DNA of 64,000 nucleotides, from NCBI RefSeq assembly GCF_004168365.1, contig NZ_CP035704.1, positions 1,302,001-1,366,000 on the forward strand, written 5' to 3'. A model generated the notes under the pieces. That model was given only the letters and a program-made list of their open reading frames with translations, did no database searches and was not told where the DNA came from. The translations under genes and the position numbers were made by a program. Each line of letters opens with the position of its first letter. Position 1 is the stretch's first letter. The DNA comes from Pseudolysobacter antarcticus. Its GTDB lineage: Bacteria > Pseudomonadota > Gammaproteobacteria > Xanthomonadales > Rhodanobacteraceae. Below, piece by piece: positions 26,510 through 36,758 of the stretch.

Positions 26510-27880
26510 TCAGACCAGCTTCTTCGCTTTCGTCAGCAACTGATCGAGCAACGCGATGCCGAGATCGATTTCTTCCGTGCTGATATGTAGCGACGGCGCG
26601 AACGTGATGACGTTCTTGTAATAGCCGCCAACGTCGAGCACGAGACCCATCTTCTTGCCGTTGTGTTCGAGTTCGCCAGCGAGGCCAAGATCAGCCATCT
26701 TGTCGAGCAACTTCTTGTTCGGCGTAAAACCATCGGCTTCGCAGATTTCGCCGCGCAGCGCGAGACCGAGACCATCGACGTCACCGATTTCCTTGTGGCG
26801 TTTCTGCAGGTCTTGCAGCCCGGCGAGGAAATGCGCGCCCTTGGCCATGACCATGCTTTCGTAGTCGGTTTCGGCGAGCATGCGCATCGTTTCCAGACCG
26901 ACTGCGGTGCCGAGCGGATTGGATGCAAACGTGGAATGCGTCGAGCCCGGCGGAAACACGGTCGGATTGATTAGTTCTTCGCGCGCCCAGATGCCGGCGA
27001 GCGGGTTTAGACCGTTGGTCAACGCTTTGCCGAACACCAGCACATCCGGTGTCACGCCGAAATGTTCGATCGACCACAACTTGCCGGTGCGGAAAAAACC
27101 CATCTGGATTTCGTCGACCACCATCAAGATGCCGAACTTGTCGAGCACGCGCTTCAGTCCCTTGAAGAAATTCGGCGGCGGAATGACATAACCACCGGTG
27201 CCCTGAATCGGCTCGACGTAGAACGCGGCGTATTCGCACTGGCCAGCTTTCGGATCCCAAACGCCGTTGTATTCGGTCTCGAACAGGCGCTCGAATTTGG
27301 CGACGCAGAACTCGCCATATTCTTCTTTTGACATGCCTTTCGGGCCGCGAAAGTGATACGGGAATTCGATGAACTGGGCGCGATCGAAATGACCGTAACG
27401 ACGGCGATAACGGTACGACGAAGTAATCGCCGAGGCGCCGAGCGTGCGGCCGTGATAACCGCCTTCAAACGCAAACATCAGGCTCTTGCCGCCTTTTGCG
27501 TTGCGCACGATTTTCAGCGAATCCTCGACCGATTGCGAGCCACCGACGTTGAAATGCACGCGGCCATCGAGGCCCCATTTTTTCTTCGCATCTTCGGCCA
27601 CGATCTTGGCGAGTTCGATCTTGGTCGGATGCAGATACTGGCTGGCAACCTGCGGCAGGATATCGATCTGCTTTTTCAGAACGTTGTTCAGGCGCTCGTT
27701 CGAGTAGCCGAAATTGACCGCCGAATACCACATCTGCAGATCGAGAAATTCGGTGCCGGCGCTGTCGTAAAGATAACTGCCTTCGGCGCGCGTGAAGATT
27801 TTCGGCGGATCGGAATAGTGAACGGTATCGCCGAAAGAACAGTATTTGGCCTCGTCGGCCAGAAGCTCGGAATCACGCAT
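26510..27880 (-). CDS. Class III PLP-dependent aminotransferase
   Basis: 456 residues of the acetylornithine/GABA-type aminotransferase fold: FEGGYHGRTLGA, the PLP Asp in MVVDEIQMGFFRTG and the Schiff-base Lys in LVFGKALTNGLNPLAG. Substrate residues do not point to one of the standard enzymes. It overlaps the HAD phosphatase gene upstream by 8 nt, so the two are an operon, divergent from a fatty acid desaturase. An amino-alcohol or amino-lipid head-group role is an inference from this context. Confidence 0.88.
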   Translation of the reverse strand: MRDSELLADEAKYCSFGDTVHYSDPPKIFTRAEGSYLYDSAGTEFLDLQMWYSAVNFGYSNERLNNVLKKQIDILPQVASQYLHPTKIELAKIVAEDAKKKWGLDGRVHFNVGGSQSVEDSLKIVRNAKGGKSLMFAFEGGYHGRTLGASAITSSYRYRRRYGHFDRAQFIEFPYHFRGPKGMSKEEYGEFCVAKFERLFETEYNGVWDPKAGQCEYAAFYVEPIQGTGGYVIPPPNFFKGLKRVLDKFGILMVVDEIQMGFFRTGKLWSIEHFGVTPDVLVFGKALTNGLNPLAGIWAREELINPTVFPPGSTHSTFASNPLGTAVGLETMRMLAETDYESMVMAKGAHFLAGLQDLQKRHKEIGDVDGLGLALRGEICEADGFTPNKKLLDKMADLGLAGELEHNGKKMGLVLDVGGYYKNVITFAPSLHISTEEIDLGIALLDQLLTKAKKLV

Positions 27881-28649
27881 TGGAAGAAATATCCTGGACT
27901 ACATTGAGAGAAGAAAATTTGGTCAGGCGACCAGCGATCAGCGCCGGCAGCAACGCCAGCGCTTCGGCGAAACCGGCGATCGGCGTATGCGGAATGCCGG
28001 CCGAGGTGCAGTGATCGATCAGGCGCGCTTTGGCGAATACGTGATCGACCGCGTCGGCCGCGCAGAAGTCCGAAGCGCCATCGCCGATCAGCAGGATATT
28101 ATGCGGCGGTTTGCGCGCGCGGCTGACGCACGCACATTTGCAGTTGCCGCTCGACACCGAACAACTCGGGCTGGAGAACGGAAATTTCAGCGACCATTCG
28201 CGTGCGCCTTCCGGCTCGAAATGATTGGCGATGATCGGCAGATCGGCGAGGTCGTAGCGCGCCAGAATCTTGCTGATCGCATAATCCAGACCATCGCTGA
28301 CAATCGTGATGGAAATGCCTGCAGCTTTGGCCGCGGCGACAAACGCCGGAAACATCGGATCGACCTCCATCGTTGCCAGATGCGCGTCGATTTCTTCCTG
28401 GCTCGCGTCGAGCAAGGCGACTTGGCCGCCCATGCATTCGCGCGAACCGAGCTTCCCTGAGCGCCATGCGCTTTCGAGTGTTTCCCAGCCCGGACGCGCA
28501 AACCGTTCGAGCAGCGAGTCGGTAATATCTTTGAGTACGATGGTTCCGTCGAAATCGCAGAGGATGTTCCAGTCGAGCACGGTGCAGTCCTTTCCACGGC
28601 AAAAGTCCGCGCAGTCTAGGCATTCAACCTTTTGATTTGCTTTTGCCAT
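27873..28649 (-). CDS. HAD-IB (MtnX-like) phosphatase with Cys-rich N-terminus
   Basis: About 258 residues. The HAD motifs are CDFDGTIV (nucleophile), TIVSDG (motif II) and LIGDGASDFCAA (motif IV), as in MtnX/SerB-like phosphatases. Unusually, the protein begins with VECLDCADFCRGKDC, a C-x2-C-x3-C-x4-C cluster that could bind zinc, and the cap region holds another run (CSVSSGNCKCACVS). Start taken at the ATG at 28649; one at 28667 is possible. It is coupled to the aminotransferase. Confidence 0.82.
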   Translation of the reverse strand: MAKANQKVECLDCADFCRGKDCTVLDWNILCDFDGTIVLKDITDSLLERFARPGWETLESAWRSGKLGSRECMGGQVALLDASQEEIDAHLATMEVDPMFPAFVAAAKAAGISITIVSDGLDYAISKILARYDLADLPIIANHFEPEGAREWSLKFPFSSPSCSVSSGNCKCACVSRARKPPHNILLIGDGASDFCAADAVDHVFAKARLIDHCTSAGIPHTPIAGFAEALALLPALIAGRLTKFSSLNVVQDISSNA

Positions 28650-28822
28650 ACGCGGAGTGCGCCGCATTGAATGGTCAGCGTTCAGACTGGCTCGTCGTGC
28701 GCGCCGAATGCAGCAGAAAATTCAGCGCGCCCGGCGCATTTGAGGCCGATCAAAGGTTGCGCGGTTTATCATTGCGGTTGCGCCGCATCGGCGTTTCCTT
28801 TCCTGATCGCAGTGTTGTCGCC

Positions 28823-29719
28823 ATGTCCACTCGCAAATCCTTTTTTGCCTACACCGTCTGGGATGCCTATCCGGCGTTTCTCGGGATCGCGCACGCGGTG
28901 TTTCTTGCGTTCATATTTTTCGATTTCCATCACTTGTCGTGGCCGGTATTCATCGTGCTTGGCCTGATTTATTCAATCAGTATTTCGTGGAGCATCAACG
29001 GCACCAGCCACAACTTCATCCACAACCCGTTCTTCAAATGGGCGTGGCTGAATCGTGCCTACAGCATTCTGCTTTCTGTGACGGACGGTTTTTCGCAGGA
29101 GTTCTACCATCATGTGCATTTGCGCCACCACGTCGGCAACATGGATCGCATCGGTGAAAACGGCACGACCATCGATCCGCTGTCGATCTATCGCCGCGGC
29201 AAGAACGGCGAACCGGAAAGCGTCTGGACCTACACCTTCTGCAGCTATTTTCGCGATGACATCGGTGAGGTCTACACGCGCCTGAAAGAAAAACATCCGG
29301 AAAAAGCGCGTTGGATCTGGCGCGAGATCGGCATCATGCTGGCGGTATATCTGGCCTGCGCGATCTGGGACTGGCGCGCATTTCTGGTACTCGTGCCGTT
29401 CTATTATTTCGGCCATTGCCTGTCATCGCTGAACGGTTTCTACGAGCACTACAAGGGCGACCCCGACAAGCCGATCGCGTGGGGCGTCAGCACCTACAAC
29501 AAGCTCTACAACTGGCTGTGGTTGTACAACGGCCATCACGCCGAGCACCACTACCGGCCGAAAATTCACTGGAGCAAGATGCCTTCGTTCCGCGCGCAAA
29601 TTCGCGACGAGCAGGCCCGCGCCGGCGTGCGCGTGATCAAGTGGTGCCACGCGCTGGGTTTCATGGACAACGCGCCGCGCGCGGGTGCAGAGACGGTGGC
29701 GCGGGCATCCGGTGAATAG
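28823..29719 (+). CDS. Fatty acid desaturase/hydroxylase family protein
   Basis: 298 residues, membrane di-iron family. Three His boxes are present: HNFIHN, HHVHLRHH and HHAEHHYRP, between hydrophobic helices. The ATG at 28823 gives the normal N-terminus; the open frame reaches 28637, but those residues are not membrane-like. It is divergent from the HAD/aminotransferase operon with a shared 170-base upstream region. It could desaturate or hydroxylate an acyl or lipid head-group carbon. Confidence 0.85.
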   Translation: MSTRKSFFAYTVWDAYPAFLGIAHAVFLAFIFFDFHHLSWPVFIVLGLIYSISISWSINGTSHNFIHNPFFKWAWLNRAYSILLSVTDGFSQEFYHHVHLRHHVGNMDRIGENGTTIDPLSIYRRGKNGEPESVWTYTFCSYFRDDIGEVYTRLKEKHPEKARWIWREIGIMLAVYLACAIWDWRAFLVLVPFYYFGHCLSSLNGFYEHYKGDPDKPIAWGVSTYNKLYNWLWLYNGHHAEHHYRPKIHWSKMPSFRAQIRDEQARAGVRVIKWCHALGFMDNAPRAGAETVARASGE

Positions 29720-29769
29720 CCAAGGATCATTCCTGGCGGTTAGCTGAAACTCGGCGGATCATAAAGACA

Positions 29770-29883
29770 CCGTCATCCCAGCGCAGGCTGGGATCCATTT
29801 TGATTTTCTTGTCATTGCCTGAAGCAACTGCGGCGCTGAAAAATCAAGGTCAACATGGATCCCCGCCTGCGCTCGGATGACGG
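29770..29883. repeat. Inverted pair of 29-bp repeat units
   Basis: The unit at 29770-29798 (starts CCGTCATCCCAGCGCAGG) and the complement of 29855-29883 (starts CCGTCATCCGAGCGCAGG) match at 27 of 29 positions, with 56 nt between. The transcript would fold into a long stem. It belongs to the same sequence type as the palindrome at 22528. Confidence 0.75.
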
Positions 29884-29991
29884 CCTGTTTTTATTTCTTC
29901 GACTGCCCAATTCCCGCTTCCCGGTTTCCCCAACCTTGCCGCATTCTCCACACTCCGCTACCGTGAACGGTCATAGCAAAGGCGGCGCCCA

Positions 29992-31236
29992 GTGTCTGAT
30001 CAAATTCCCGAACATGATGTCGCCGAATCCGGCGGCGAAGAAATCGAATATCCCGCGCTGATCCTCAAGCGCGGTGAAGATGCGCGTTTGCGTGCCGGCC
30101 ATCTCTGGGTATTTTCCAATGAAGTCGATGTCGCCAAATCGCCGCTGAGCGCATTCACGCCCGGCGAAATCTGCGTGATCTGCGATTCGCAGCAGCATCC
30201 GATCGGCATCGGTTACATCAATCCGAATTCGCTGATCTGCGCGCGCCTGATCGTGCGTGGCATCGAGCACGCGGTGGATCGCTCATTGCTAGTGCATCGC
30301 CTGCGCGTGGCGCTCGGATTGCGCGAACGGCTGTATAGCGAACCGTATTACCGATTGTTTTATGGCGAGTCGGATGGACTGCCAGGCCTCGTGCTGGATC
30401 GCTACGGCGATGTGATTGTCGGCCAGACCACGACCGCTGGAACCGAGCGGCTCAAGGACGATATCGCCGCCGCCGTGCTCAAGGTCATCAAGCCGGCCGC
30501 GATGGTCTGGAAAAATGATTCTGGCGCACGCACGATGGAAAGCCTGCCGGACTATTCCGAAATCGCGTTCGGCGAAATCACCCATCCGGTGATCGCGCGC
30601 GAAGGCGGCTTGGATTTCCAGATCGATCCGATCGATGGTCAGAAAACCGGTTGGTTCTACGATCAGCGCGCGAACCGCGATCAACTCGCGCCGTTCGTCG
30701 CGGGCAAGCGTGTGCTCGACATGTTCAGTTATCTCGGTGGCTGGGGTTTGCGCGCCGCGGCGATGGGTGCGAGTGAAGTGGTTTGCGTCGATGCGTCCGC
30801 CAGCGCGGTCGAAGCGATCACCCGCAACGCGGCGGCAAATGGTCTGAGTGATCGCGTGACCGCACGCAAGGCCGATGCGTTCGAGGAACTCAAACGTCTG
30901 CGTGAACAACGCGAACGTTTTGATGTGATCATTCTTGATCCGCCGGCGTTTGTGAAGCGCAAGAAGGATTTTGCCGAAGGCCGGCTCGCGTATCGGCGCA
31001 TCAATGAAATGGCGATGCAACTGCTGGCGAAGGACGGCATCCTCGTGACGTGTTCGTGCTCGTATCACATGTCGCGCACGACCTTGCTCGAAGCCGTGCA
31101 GCAAGGCGCGCGTCATCTCGATCGCCAGGTACAGGTGCTCATGCAATTGCAGCAGGCGCCGGATCATCCGGTGCATCCGGCGATCGTCGAAACCGATTAC
31201 CTGAAGGGATTCATTTGCCGCGTATTGCCGGCATAA
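29992..31236 (+). CDS. rlmI: 23S rRNA (cytosine) methyltransferase RlmI-like
   Basis: 414 residues from a GTG at 29992. An N-terminal PUA domain (ILKRGEDARLRAGHLWVFSNEV) precedes a class I SAM methyltransferase domain with VLDMFSYLGGWGLRAA, DPPAFVKRKKDF and TCSCSYHMS, the RlmI/RlmK arrangement that makes m5C1962 in 23S rRNA. The second cysteine-containing motif is present. It is a single gene. Confidence 0.88.
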   Translation: MSDQIPEHDVAESGGEEIEYPALILKRGEDARLRAGHLWVFSNEVDVAKSPLSAFTPGEICVICDSQQHPIGIGYINPNSLICARLIVRGIEHAVDRSLLVHRLRVALGLRERLYSEPYYRLFYGESDGLPGLVLDRYGDVIVGQTTTAGTERLKDDIAAAVLKVIKPAAMVWKNDSGARTMESLPDYSEIAFGEITHPVIAREGGLDFQIDPIDGQKTGWFYDQRANRDQLAPFVAGKRVLDMFSYLGGWGLRAAAMGASEVVCVDASASAVEAITRNAAANGLSDRVTARKADAFEELKRLREQRERFDVIILDPPAFVKRKKDFAEGRLAYRRINEMAMQLLAKDGILVTCSCSYHMSRTTLLEAVQQGARHLDRQVQVLMQLQQAPDHPVHPAIVETDYLKGFICRVLPA

Positions 31237-31281
31237 TGCGTCCGGCGCATCGCGCTATTCGCAGCTAGGGATCGTGTGGCC

Positions 31282-31527
31282 ATGCAGGAAGAAATCATCA
31301 ATGGCGTTGTTGCGTTCGTCAAGTTCATCGCGTACTACATCATCTGGTCGTTCGTTCTGTTCAACCTTGGTCGCGCGTCACTGCTTCTTGTTACGCTTGG
31401 GCAGTATCCGCGAGGCTTTTATGTTCATCGTCACGCCAACCAGATTTCGCTCGCGGGTATTTTTGTACTCGTCTTGGCTTGGTTGGTTGTGGCCATCTAC
31501 AACAACATTCTTGGCGCCCGTGCCTAA
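31282..31527 (+). CDS. Small two-helix membrane protein
   Basis: About 81 residues with two hydrophobic helices (around residues 10-35 and 55-75) and a short basic loop. An ATG at 31282 or a GTG at 31276 can serve, with AGGGA upstream. No family was recognised. It lies 74 nt before lgt. Confidence 0.6.
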   Translation: MQEEIINGVVAFVKFIAYYIIWSFVLFNLGRASLLLVTLGQYPRGFYVHRHANQISLAGIFVLVLAWLVVAIYNNILGARA

Positions 31528-31600
31528 CATCTCGTTCGATGCAGACGGCTGCGCCGCCGCTCAATTCAAACGTTAAATCGCGCCCGATCCGGATCACGCC

Positions 31601-32470
31601 ATGCATTATTTCCACGACATCAATCCGATTGCGATTTCGCTCGGGCCGATCAAAATTCACTGGTATGGCCTCATGTATCTGCTCGGGTTTGTACTGGCCG
31701 GATGGCTGGGCAATCGCCGTCGCGCGGCAGGGCGTTTGCCGGTGTCGTACGAGCAATTTTCCGACATGACGTTTTACGTGATGCTCGGTGTGATCCTCGG
31801 TGGCCGCATTGGCTACGTGCTGTTTTATGGCTTCGCCGATCTGCTGCATGATCCGCTGATGATCTTCCGCATTTGGGAAGGTGGCATGTCGTTTCATGGT
31901 GGGTTGCTCGGCGTATTGCTGGCCGGTGCGATCTGGTCGCGCCGCAATGGCATCAAATTTTTCGACACGATCGATTTTGTTGCGCCGCTAATTCCGATCG
32001 GCCTCGGCCTCGGTCGCCTCGGCAATTTTATCGGCGGCGAATTGTGGGGACGGCATACCGATTTGCCGTGGGGCATGATTTTTCCGCGCGCGCTGGATGG
32101 ACTGCAGAAAACCCACGACGAGTTGTATCAGATGTACTTGGCCGGGCAATTGAATGCCGAAGCGCGGCATCCGTCGCAGCTCTACGAATTTCTGCTCGAA
32201 GGTGTTGTGCTGTTCACGGTGCTGGTGATTTTTTCGCGCAAGCCGCGACCGCGTTACGCTGTGTCAGGTGTTTTTGCGTTGCTCTACGGATTGTTCCGCT
32301 TCGGCGTCGAATTTGTGCGCGAGCCGGATATTCAGCTCGGTTATCTCGCGTTCGACTGGCTGACGATGGGCCAGCTTTTGTCGTTGCCGCTGATCATTAC
32401 GGGCATCGTGTTGTTGTGGTTGTCGCGTCGTGCACCGGTGGCATATCCGGGCGTTGCCAACGCCGCCTGA
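31601..32470 (+). CDS. lgt: Prolipoprotein diacylglyceryl transferase
   Basis: A 289-residue inner-membrane enzyme that puts diacylglycerol on the lipobox cysteine of prolipoproteins. The family signature [18 protein letters not shown] and the essential [11 protein letters not shown] segment are intact, with about seven transmembrane helices. It would act on lipoproteins such as those at 5307 and 55253. thyA follows 51 nt later, the common lgt-thyA order. Confidence 0.97.
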   Translation: MHYFHDINPIAISLGPIKIHWYGLMYLLGFVLAGWLGNRRRAAGRLPVSYEQFSDMTFYVMLGVILGGRIGYVLFYGFADLLHDPLMIFRIWEGGMSFHGGLLGVLLAGAIWSRRNGIKFFDTIDFVAPLIPIGLGLGRLGNFIGGELWGRHTDLPWGMIFPRALDGLQKTHDELYQMYLAGQLNAEARHPSQLYEFLLEGVVLFTVLVIFSRKPRPRYAVSGVFALLYGLFRFGVEFVREPDIQLGYLAFDWLTMGQLLSLPLIITGIVLLWLSRRAPVAYPGVANAA

Positions 32471-32521
32471 AAGATTGCAATTTTCAATAACGACACCAGC
32501 GATTCACTCTCGAGCCGCCGC

Positions 32522-33493
32522 ATGCAACAGTATCTCGATCTCGTTCAAACGATTCTCGACAGCGGCAGCTGGCAGGAAAATCGCACCGGTGTGCGCAGCA
32601 TCAGCATGCCCGGCGCGATGTTGCGCTTCGATCTGCAGCAGGGATTTCCGGCGATCACCACTCGTCGGCTGGCGTTCAAGTCGGCCATCGGCGAGCTCGT
32701 AGGATTCCTGCGCGCCTCGCGCAGCGCTGCCGAATTTCGTGCGCTCGGCTGCAAGGTGTGGGATCAGAACGCCAACGAAAATTCGCAGTGGTTGAACAAT
32801 CCGTATCGCAGCGGTGCCGATGATCTCGGCGATATCTACGGTGTGCAATGGCGGCAATGGCCGGCGTACAAATTGCTCGATGCAAACAACATTGCGCAGA
32901 TCGCCGATGCGCAGCAGCGCGGTTTTGCGATCATCGCGCGCTACACGGAAAACGGCAGCGAAAAAATCCTGCTGTACAAGGCAATCGACCAGCTGCGCCA
33001 ATGTCTCGATACGATCATCAATAATCCAGCCGATCGACGCATTCTTTTCCACGGCTGGAACTGCGCCGAGCTCGACCAGATGGCGTTGCCGCCGTGCCAT
33101 CTGCTCTATCAGTTCTTGCCGAACACCACGCGCCGCGAAATTTCCTTGTGCTTGTACATCCGCTCGAACGACGTCGGTCTCGGCACCGGTTTTAATCTCA
33201 CCGAAGGCGCGGCCTTGCTGCATCTGGTCGGGCGCCTCACCGGCTACACGCCGCGCTGGTTCACGTATTTCATCGGCGATGCGCACATCTACGAAAGCCA
33301 TTTGCCGATGTTGCACGAGCAGCTCACACGCACGCCGATGCCGAGTCCGCAACTACAGATTTCCGAACGTGTGCCCGACTTTCGCATCACGGGAAAATAC
33401 GAGCCCGAATGGCTGGAGAAAATCGAGCCGTCGGATTTCTCGCTGCTGAATTATCAGCATCATGCGGCGATGACTGCGCCGATGGCGGTCTGA
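32522..33493 (+). CDS. thyA: Thymidylate synthase
   Basis: 323 residues, of the longer ThyA form carrying an insertion after the first third of the small domain. The nucleophile Cys is in [11 protein letters not shown], the dUMP-binding Arg/Asn segments are [14 protein letters not shown] and the C-terminal MTAPMAV is intact. It makes dTMP from dUMP with methylene-THF, and dihydrofolate is recycled by folA two genes downstream. Confidence 0.97.
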   Translation: MQQYLDLVQTILDSGSWQENRTGVRSISMPGAMLRFDLQQGFPAITTRRLAFKSAIGELVGFLRASRSAAEFRALGCKVWDQNANENSQWLNNPYRSGADDLGDIYGVQWRQWPAYKLLDANNIAQIADAQQRGFAIIARYTENGSEKILLYKAIDQLRQCLDTIINNPADRRILFHGWNCAELDQMALPPCHLLYQFLPNTTRREISLCLYIRSNDVGLGTGFNLTEGAALLHLVGRLTGYTPRWFTYFIGDAHIYESHLPMLHEQLTRTPMPSPQLQISERVPDFRITGKYEPEWLEKIEPSDFSLLNYQHHAAMTAPMAV

Positions 33494-33635
33494 GCCGCTG
33501 TACTAAAGTGTCAACGCTTCCAGCGAGTCGCGATGCTACAATTTTGCCCATGAGTTACACCGCGTAGCACACGCCTTGTAGCGTCGCCGAGTCAGCTCGC
33601 GCTTGCCGAATTCCGCCATTCAATCAGGAACAGCC

Positions 33636-34985
33636 ATGAAGAAAGTCTATGCCGATGCCAAATCCGCGCTCGATGGATTGCTGCGCGATGACATGACCCT
33701 CGCCGCCGGTGGTTTTGGCCTGTGCGGCATTCCGGAAAATCTCATCCAGGCGCTGGTCGACAGTGGCGTCAAAGGCCTCACCATCGTCGGCAACAATGCC
33801 GGTGTCGACGACTTCGGCATGGGCCCGTTGCTGAAGACGCGCCAAGTGAAAAAAGTCATCGCGTCCTACGTTGGCGAGAACAAGGAATTCGAGCGTCAGG
33901 TGCTGGCCGGTGAGCTCGAACTCGTGCTCACGCCGCAAGGCACGCTCGCCGAAAAATTGCGTGCGGGCGGCGCTGGCATTCCGGGCTTCTACACGCGCAC
34001 CGCGTTCGGCACCAAACTCGCCGAAGGCAAGGAAACCAAACGTTTCGGCGAACTCGATTGCGTGCTCGAAGAAGCAATCCATACCGAAGTTGCCATCGTC
34101 AAGGCGTGGAAAGGCGACAAGGCCGGCAACCTGATCTACAACAAGACCGCGCGCAACTTCAATCCGATGATTGCCACCTGCGGCAAGATCACCGTCGCCG
34201 AAGTCGAACATCTGGTCGAAGTCGGCGAGCTCGATCCCGATCAGGTTCATACGCCCGGCATTTATATCGACCGCATCATCCAGGGTCGCGATTATCAGAA
34301 GCGCATCGAGTTCCGCACCGTCACTGGCGCCGCCGCATCGAAAAAAGATTCACCGATTCGCGACATCATGGCCAAGCGCGCGGCGCAGGAATTGCGCGAC
34401 GGTTATTACGTCAACCTCGGCATCGGCATTCCGACGCTGGTGGCGAATTTCATTCCCGACAACATCAGCGTCACCCTGCAATCGGAAAACGGCCTGCTCG
34501 GCATCGGCCCGTTTCCGACCGAAGACAAGGTCGATCCTGACCTCATCAACGCGGGCAAGCAGACCATCACCAGCATTGCGGGATCAAGTTATTTTTCGAG
34601 TGCGGATTCGTTCGCGATGATTCGTGGCGGGCATATTGATTTGTCGATACTCGGCGCGCTCGAAGTCGCCGACAACGGCGACATCGCCAACTGGATGGTG
34701 CCCGGAAAAATGGTGAAAGGGCCGGGCGGGGCAATGGATCTGGTCTCCGGAGTGCGGCGCGTGATCGTGCTCATGGAACACTGCGCGAAAGACGGCAGCC
34801 CGAAAATTCTCAAGCAATGCGACCTGCCGATCACCGGCAAGGGCGTGGTCAGCATGATCATTACCGACCTGTGTGTGTTCGAAGTAAAACCCGGCGGCGG
34901 CCTCGTGCTGAAAGAGCTGCATCCGGGCGTGAGTGTGGATGATGTGCGCAGCAAAACCGGCTGTGATTTCGACGTGCAGGTATGA
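33636..34985 (+). CDS. 3-oxoacid (acetoacetate/succinyl) CoA-transferase, fused A and B subunits
   Basis: 449 residues from an ATG at 33636 with AGGAA 6 nt upstream. Residues 1-235 are a complete alpha subunit ([31 protein letters not shown]), and residues 250-449 a complete beta subunit ([20 protein letters not shown], catalytic Glu in [12 protein letters not shown]). A linker of about 15 residues joins them as in eukaryotic SCOT. Bacterial enzymes are usually two genes. The stop overlaps the folA start (ATGA). Confidence 0.93.
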   Translation: MKKVYADAKSALDGLLRDDMTLAAGGFGLCGIPENLIQALVDSGVKGLTIVGNNAGVDDFGMGPLLKTRQVKKVIASYVGENKEFERQVLAGELELVLTPQGTLAEKLRAGGAGIPGFYTRTAFGTKLAEGKETKRFGELDCVLEEAIHTEVAIVKAWKGDKAGNLIYNKTARNFNPMIATCGKITVAEVEHLVEVGELDPDQVHTPGIYIDRIIQGRDYQKRIEFRTVTGAAASKKDSPIRDIMAKRAAQELRDGYYVNLGIGIPTLVANFIPDNISVTLQSENGLLGIGPFPTEDKVDPDLINAGKQTITSIAGSSYFSSADSFAMIRGGHIDLSILGALEVADNGDIANWMVPGKMVKGPGGAMDLVSGVRRVIVLMEHCAKDGSPKILKQCDLPITGKGVVSMIITDLCVFEVKPGGGLVLKELHPGVSVDDVRSKTGCDFDVQV

Positions 34986-35503
34986 CGAATGCAGACACAC
35001 CGAGCGCCGCTATTCCGCGCATCGCATTGATCGCCGCGCTGGATCGCAATCACGCGATCGGGCGCGACGGCGACATGCCGTGGCATCTTCCGGCTGATCT
35101 GAAACGCTTCAAGGCGCTGACTCTAGGCAAGCCGATCCTGATGGGCCGCAAGACCGCGCTGTCGATCGGCCGCGCCTTGCCCGGGCGTCGCAATCTGGTG
35201 CTCACGCGCCAGCCCGAAGCGCCATATCCCGAGCAGGAAGTTGTGAGCTCACTGGACGCCGCGATAACCGCGTGTGCGGGTGCCGATGAAATCATGGTGA
35301 TCGGCGGCGGCGAAATTTATGCGTTGGCGCTTCCGCGCGCCACGCATCTGTATCTGACCTGGATCGATACCGAAGCCGTCAATCCGGATACGTTTTTTCC
35401 AGTGTTCGACACGGCAGGATGGACTGAAACTTCGCGCATCAAACATTCATCAGATGCGCAGCACAAATACAGTTTCAGCTTTGTGGACTACGCTAAAAAG
35501 TAA
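34982..35503 (+). CDS. folA: Dihydrofolate reductase
   Basis: 173 residues. Motifs are [20 protein letters not shown] with the catalytic Asp equivalent further along ([11 protein letters not shown]), [19 protein letters not shown] for NADPH and [14 protein letters not shown]. It reduces dihydrofolate, complementing thyA upstream. It is coupled to the CoA-transferase by a 4-nt overlap. Confidence 0.95.
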   Translation: MTNADTPSAAIPRIALIAALDRNHAIGRDGDMPWHLPADLKRFKALTLGKPILMGRKTALSIGRALPGRRNLVLTRQPEAPYPEQEVVSSLDAAITACAGADEIMVIGGGEIYALALPRATHLYLTWIDTEAVNPDTFFPVFDTAGWTETSRIKHSSDAQHKYSFSFVDYAKK

Positions 35504-35514
35504 AAAATTAGCGT
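35490..35514. terminator. Bidirectional terminator between folA and apaH
   Basis: ACGCTAA and TTAGCGT pair around an A-rich loop, spanning the folA stop; it serves convergent folA (+) and apaH (-). Confidence 0.5.
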
Positions 35515-35529
35515 TGTGTAATCGGCAGG

Positions 35530-36375
35530 TCAATCGCCCAGATCGGCAATGCGCGGGAGTGTCGACTTCACGCTGATCAACCGTGGCTCGTCGTCATCCA
35601 GACGGATTGCCGTCAGTGATCCGCCCCAGACACAACCGGTGTCGATCGCGTAAGTACCAAGGCCGCGAAACAGTCCGAGTGTCGACCAGTGTCCGCAAAC
35701 GATGCGCAGATCGCGCTTGATCATGCCGGGCACGCTGAACCACGGATAATAACCGGGCTGTTGCGTGCCGGGCGCGCCCTTGTCACGGAAAGCGAGCTTG
35801 CCCCGCACATCGCAAAAACGCATGCGTGTGAGCACATTGATGCTCGCGCGCATGCGATCGTTGCCGCGCAGTTTGGACGTCCAGACGTCCGGCTTGTTGC
35901 CGTACATCACTTTCAGCAGGCGCCGATAATTCGGCCCGTGCAGGCGCGTTTCCACGCCGTGCGCAGCGGCCTCGGCATCGTGCACGCTCCAGCCTGGCGC
36001 GAGGCCGGCATGCACCATCAGAAAGCCGAGTTCGTGATCGACATGCAGCAACTTGCGCGTGCGTAACCACAGCAGCAGCGTGTCACGATCGGGCGCGTCG
36101 AGCACGGCGCGCAATTCGGCGCTGAGCTTGTTCTGTTCGGACGGTTTACGTTCGGCGATTGCAAGCAGACTCAGGTCGTGATTGCCGAGCACCACGGTGG
36201 CGTTGGCGCCGATACTGCGTATCAGCCGCAGCACTTCCAGCGACTGTCCGCCGCGATTGACCAAGTCGCCGCAGAACCACAAGGCATCGCGCGTGATATC
36301 GAACTTGAGCTTGTCGATCAGCCGGGCGAGTTCGTCGTAGCAACCTTGCACGTCACCGATGGCATACGTCGCCAC
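35530..36375 (-). CDS. apaH: Diadenosine tetraphosphatase (symmetrical)
   Basis: 281 residues starting at a GTG at 36375 that shares its G with the apaG stop (TAGTG), giving [16 protein letters not shown], the normal N-terminus. Metallophosphatase motifs are GDVQGC, CGDLVNRGG, LGNHDLS and the late GHWSTLG. The Gln in GDVQG is common in ApaH proteins of this group. It hydrolyses Ap4A. It forms a coupled pair with apaG. Confidence 0.96.
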   Translation of the reverse strand: MATYAIGDVQGCYDELARLIDKLKFDITRDALWFCGDLVNRGGQSLEVLRLIRSIGANATVVLGNHDLSLLAIAERKPSEQNKLSAELRAVLDAPDRDTLLLWLRTRKLLHVDHELGFLMVHAGLAPGWSVHDAEAAAHGVETRLHGPNYRRLLKVMYGNKPDVWTSKLRGNDRMRASINVLTRMRFCDVRGKLAFRDKGAPGTQQPGYYPWFSVPGMIKRDLRIVCGHWSTLGLFRGLGTYAIDTGCVWGGSLTAIRLDDDEPRLISVKSTLPRIADLGD

Positions 36376-36758
36376 TAGTGCAGGGTCCGCGGAATCGACA
36401 ACGTGAACGCGGAAATCGGTGCATCGAAATGTGTGCCGTCGTCGGCCAGCATCTGGTAGCTGCCCTGCATCGTGCCGACCGAGGTTTCGAGAATCGCGCC
36501 GGAGGTGTACTGAAAGTTTTCGCCGGGCCGCATCCACGGCTGTTCACCGATCACGCCATCGCCGCGCACCTCCTGCACCTTGCCGTTGCCGTCGGTGATG
36601 ATCCAGTGGCGCGTGAGCAGGCGCGCCGGAACATCGCCCGCATTACGGATGGTGATGGTGTAGGCGAAAACGTAACGATTGTCGTCGGGCGCTGATTGAT
36701 CGTCGATGAAGCGCGTCGCTACCGCTACCTGGATGTCATGTTGTTTGGATTTGTTCAT
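36375..36758 (-). CDS. apaG: ApaG domain protein
   Basis: 127 residues, FN3-like ApaG fold: [26 protein letters not shown], abbreviated here to the core [12 protein letters not shown], then [20 protein letters not shown] and MQGSYQM. Start ATG at 36758. Function is poorly known; it precedes apaH as in most gammaproteobacteria. rsmA, its usual upstream partner, is separated here by a yggN-like gene on the opposite strand. Confidence 0.95.
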   Translation of the reverse strand: MNKSKQHDIQVAVATRFIDDQSAPDDNRYVFAYTITIRNAGDVPARLLTRHWIITDGNGKVQEVRGDGVIGEQPWMRPGENFQYTSGAILETSVGTMQGSYQMLADDGTHFDAPISAFTLSIPRTLH

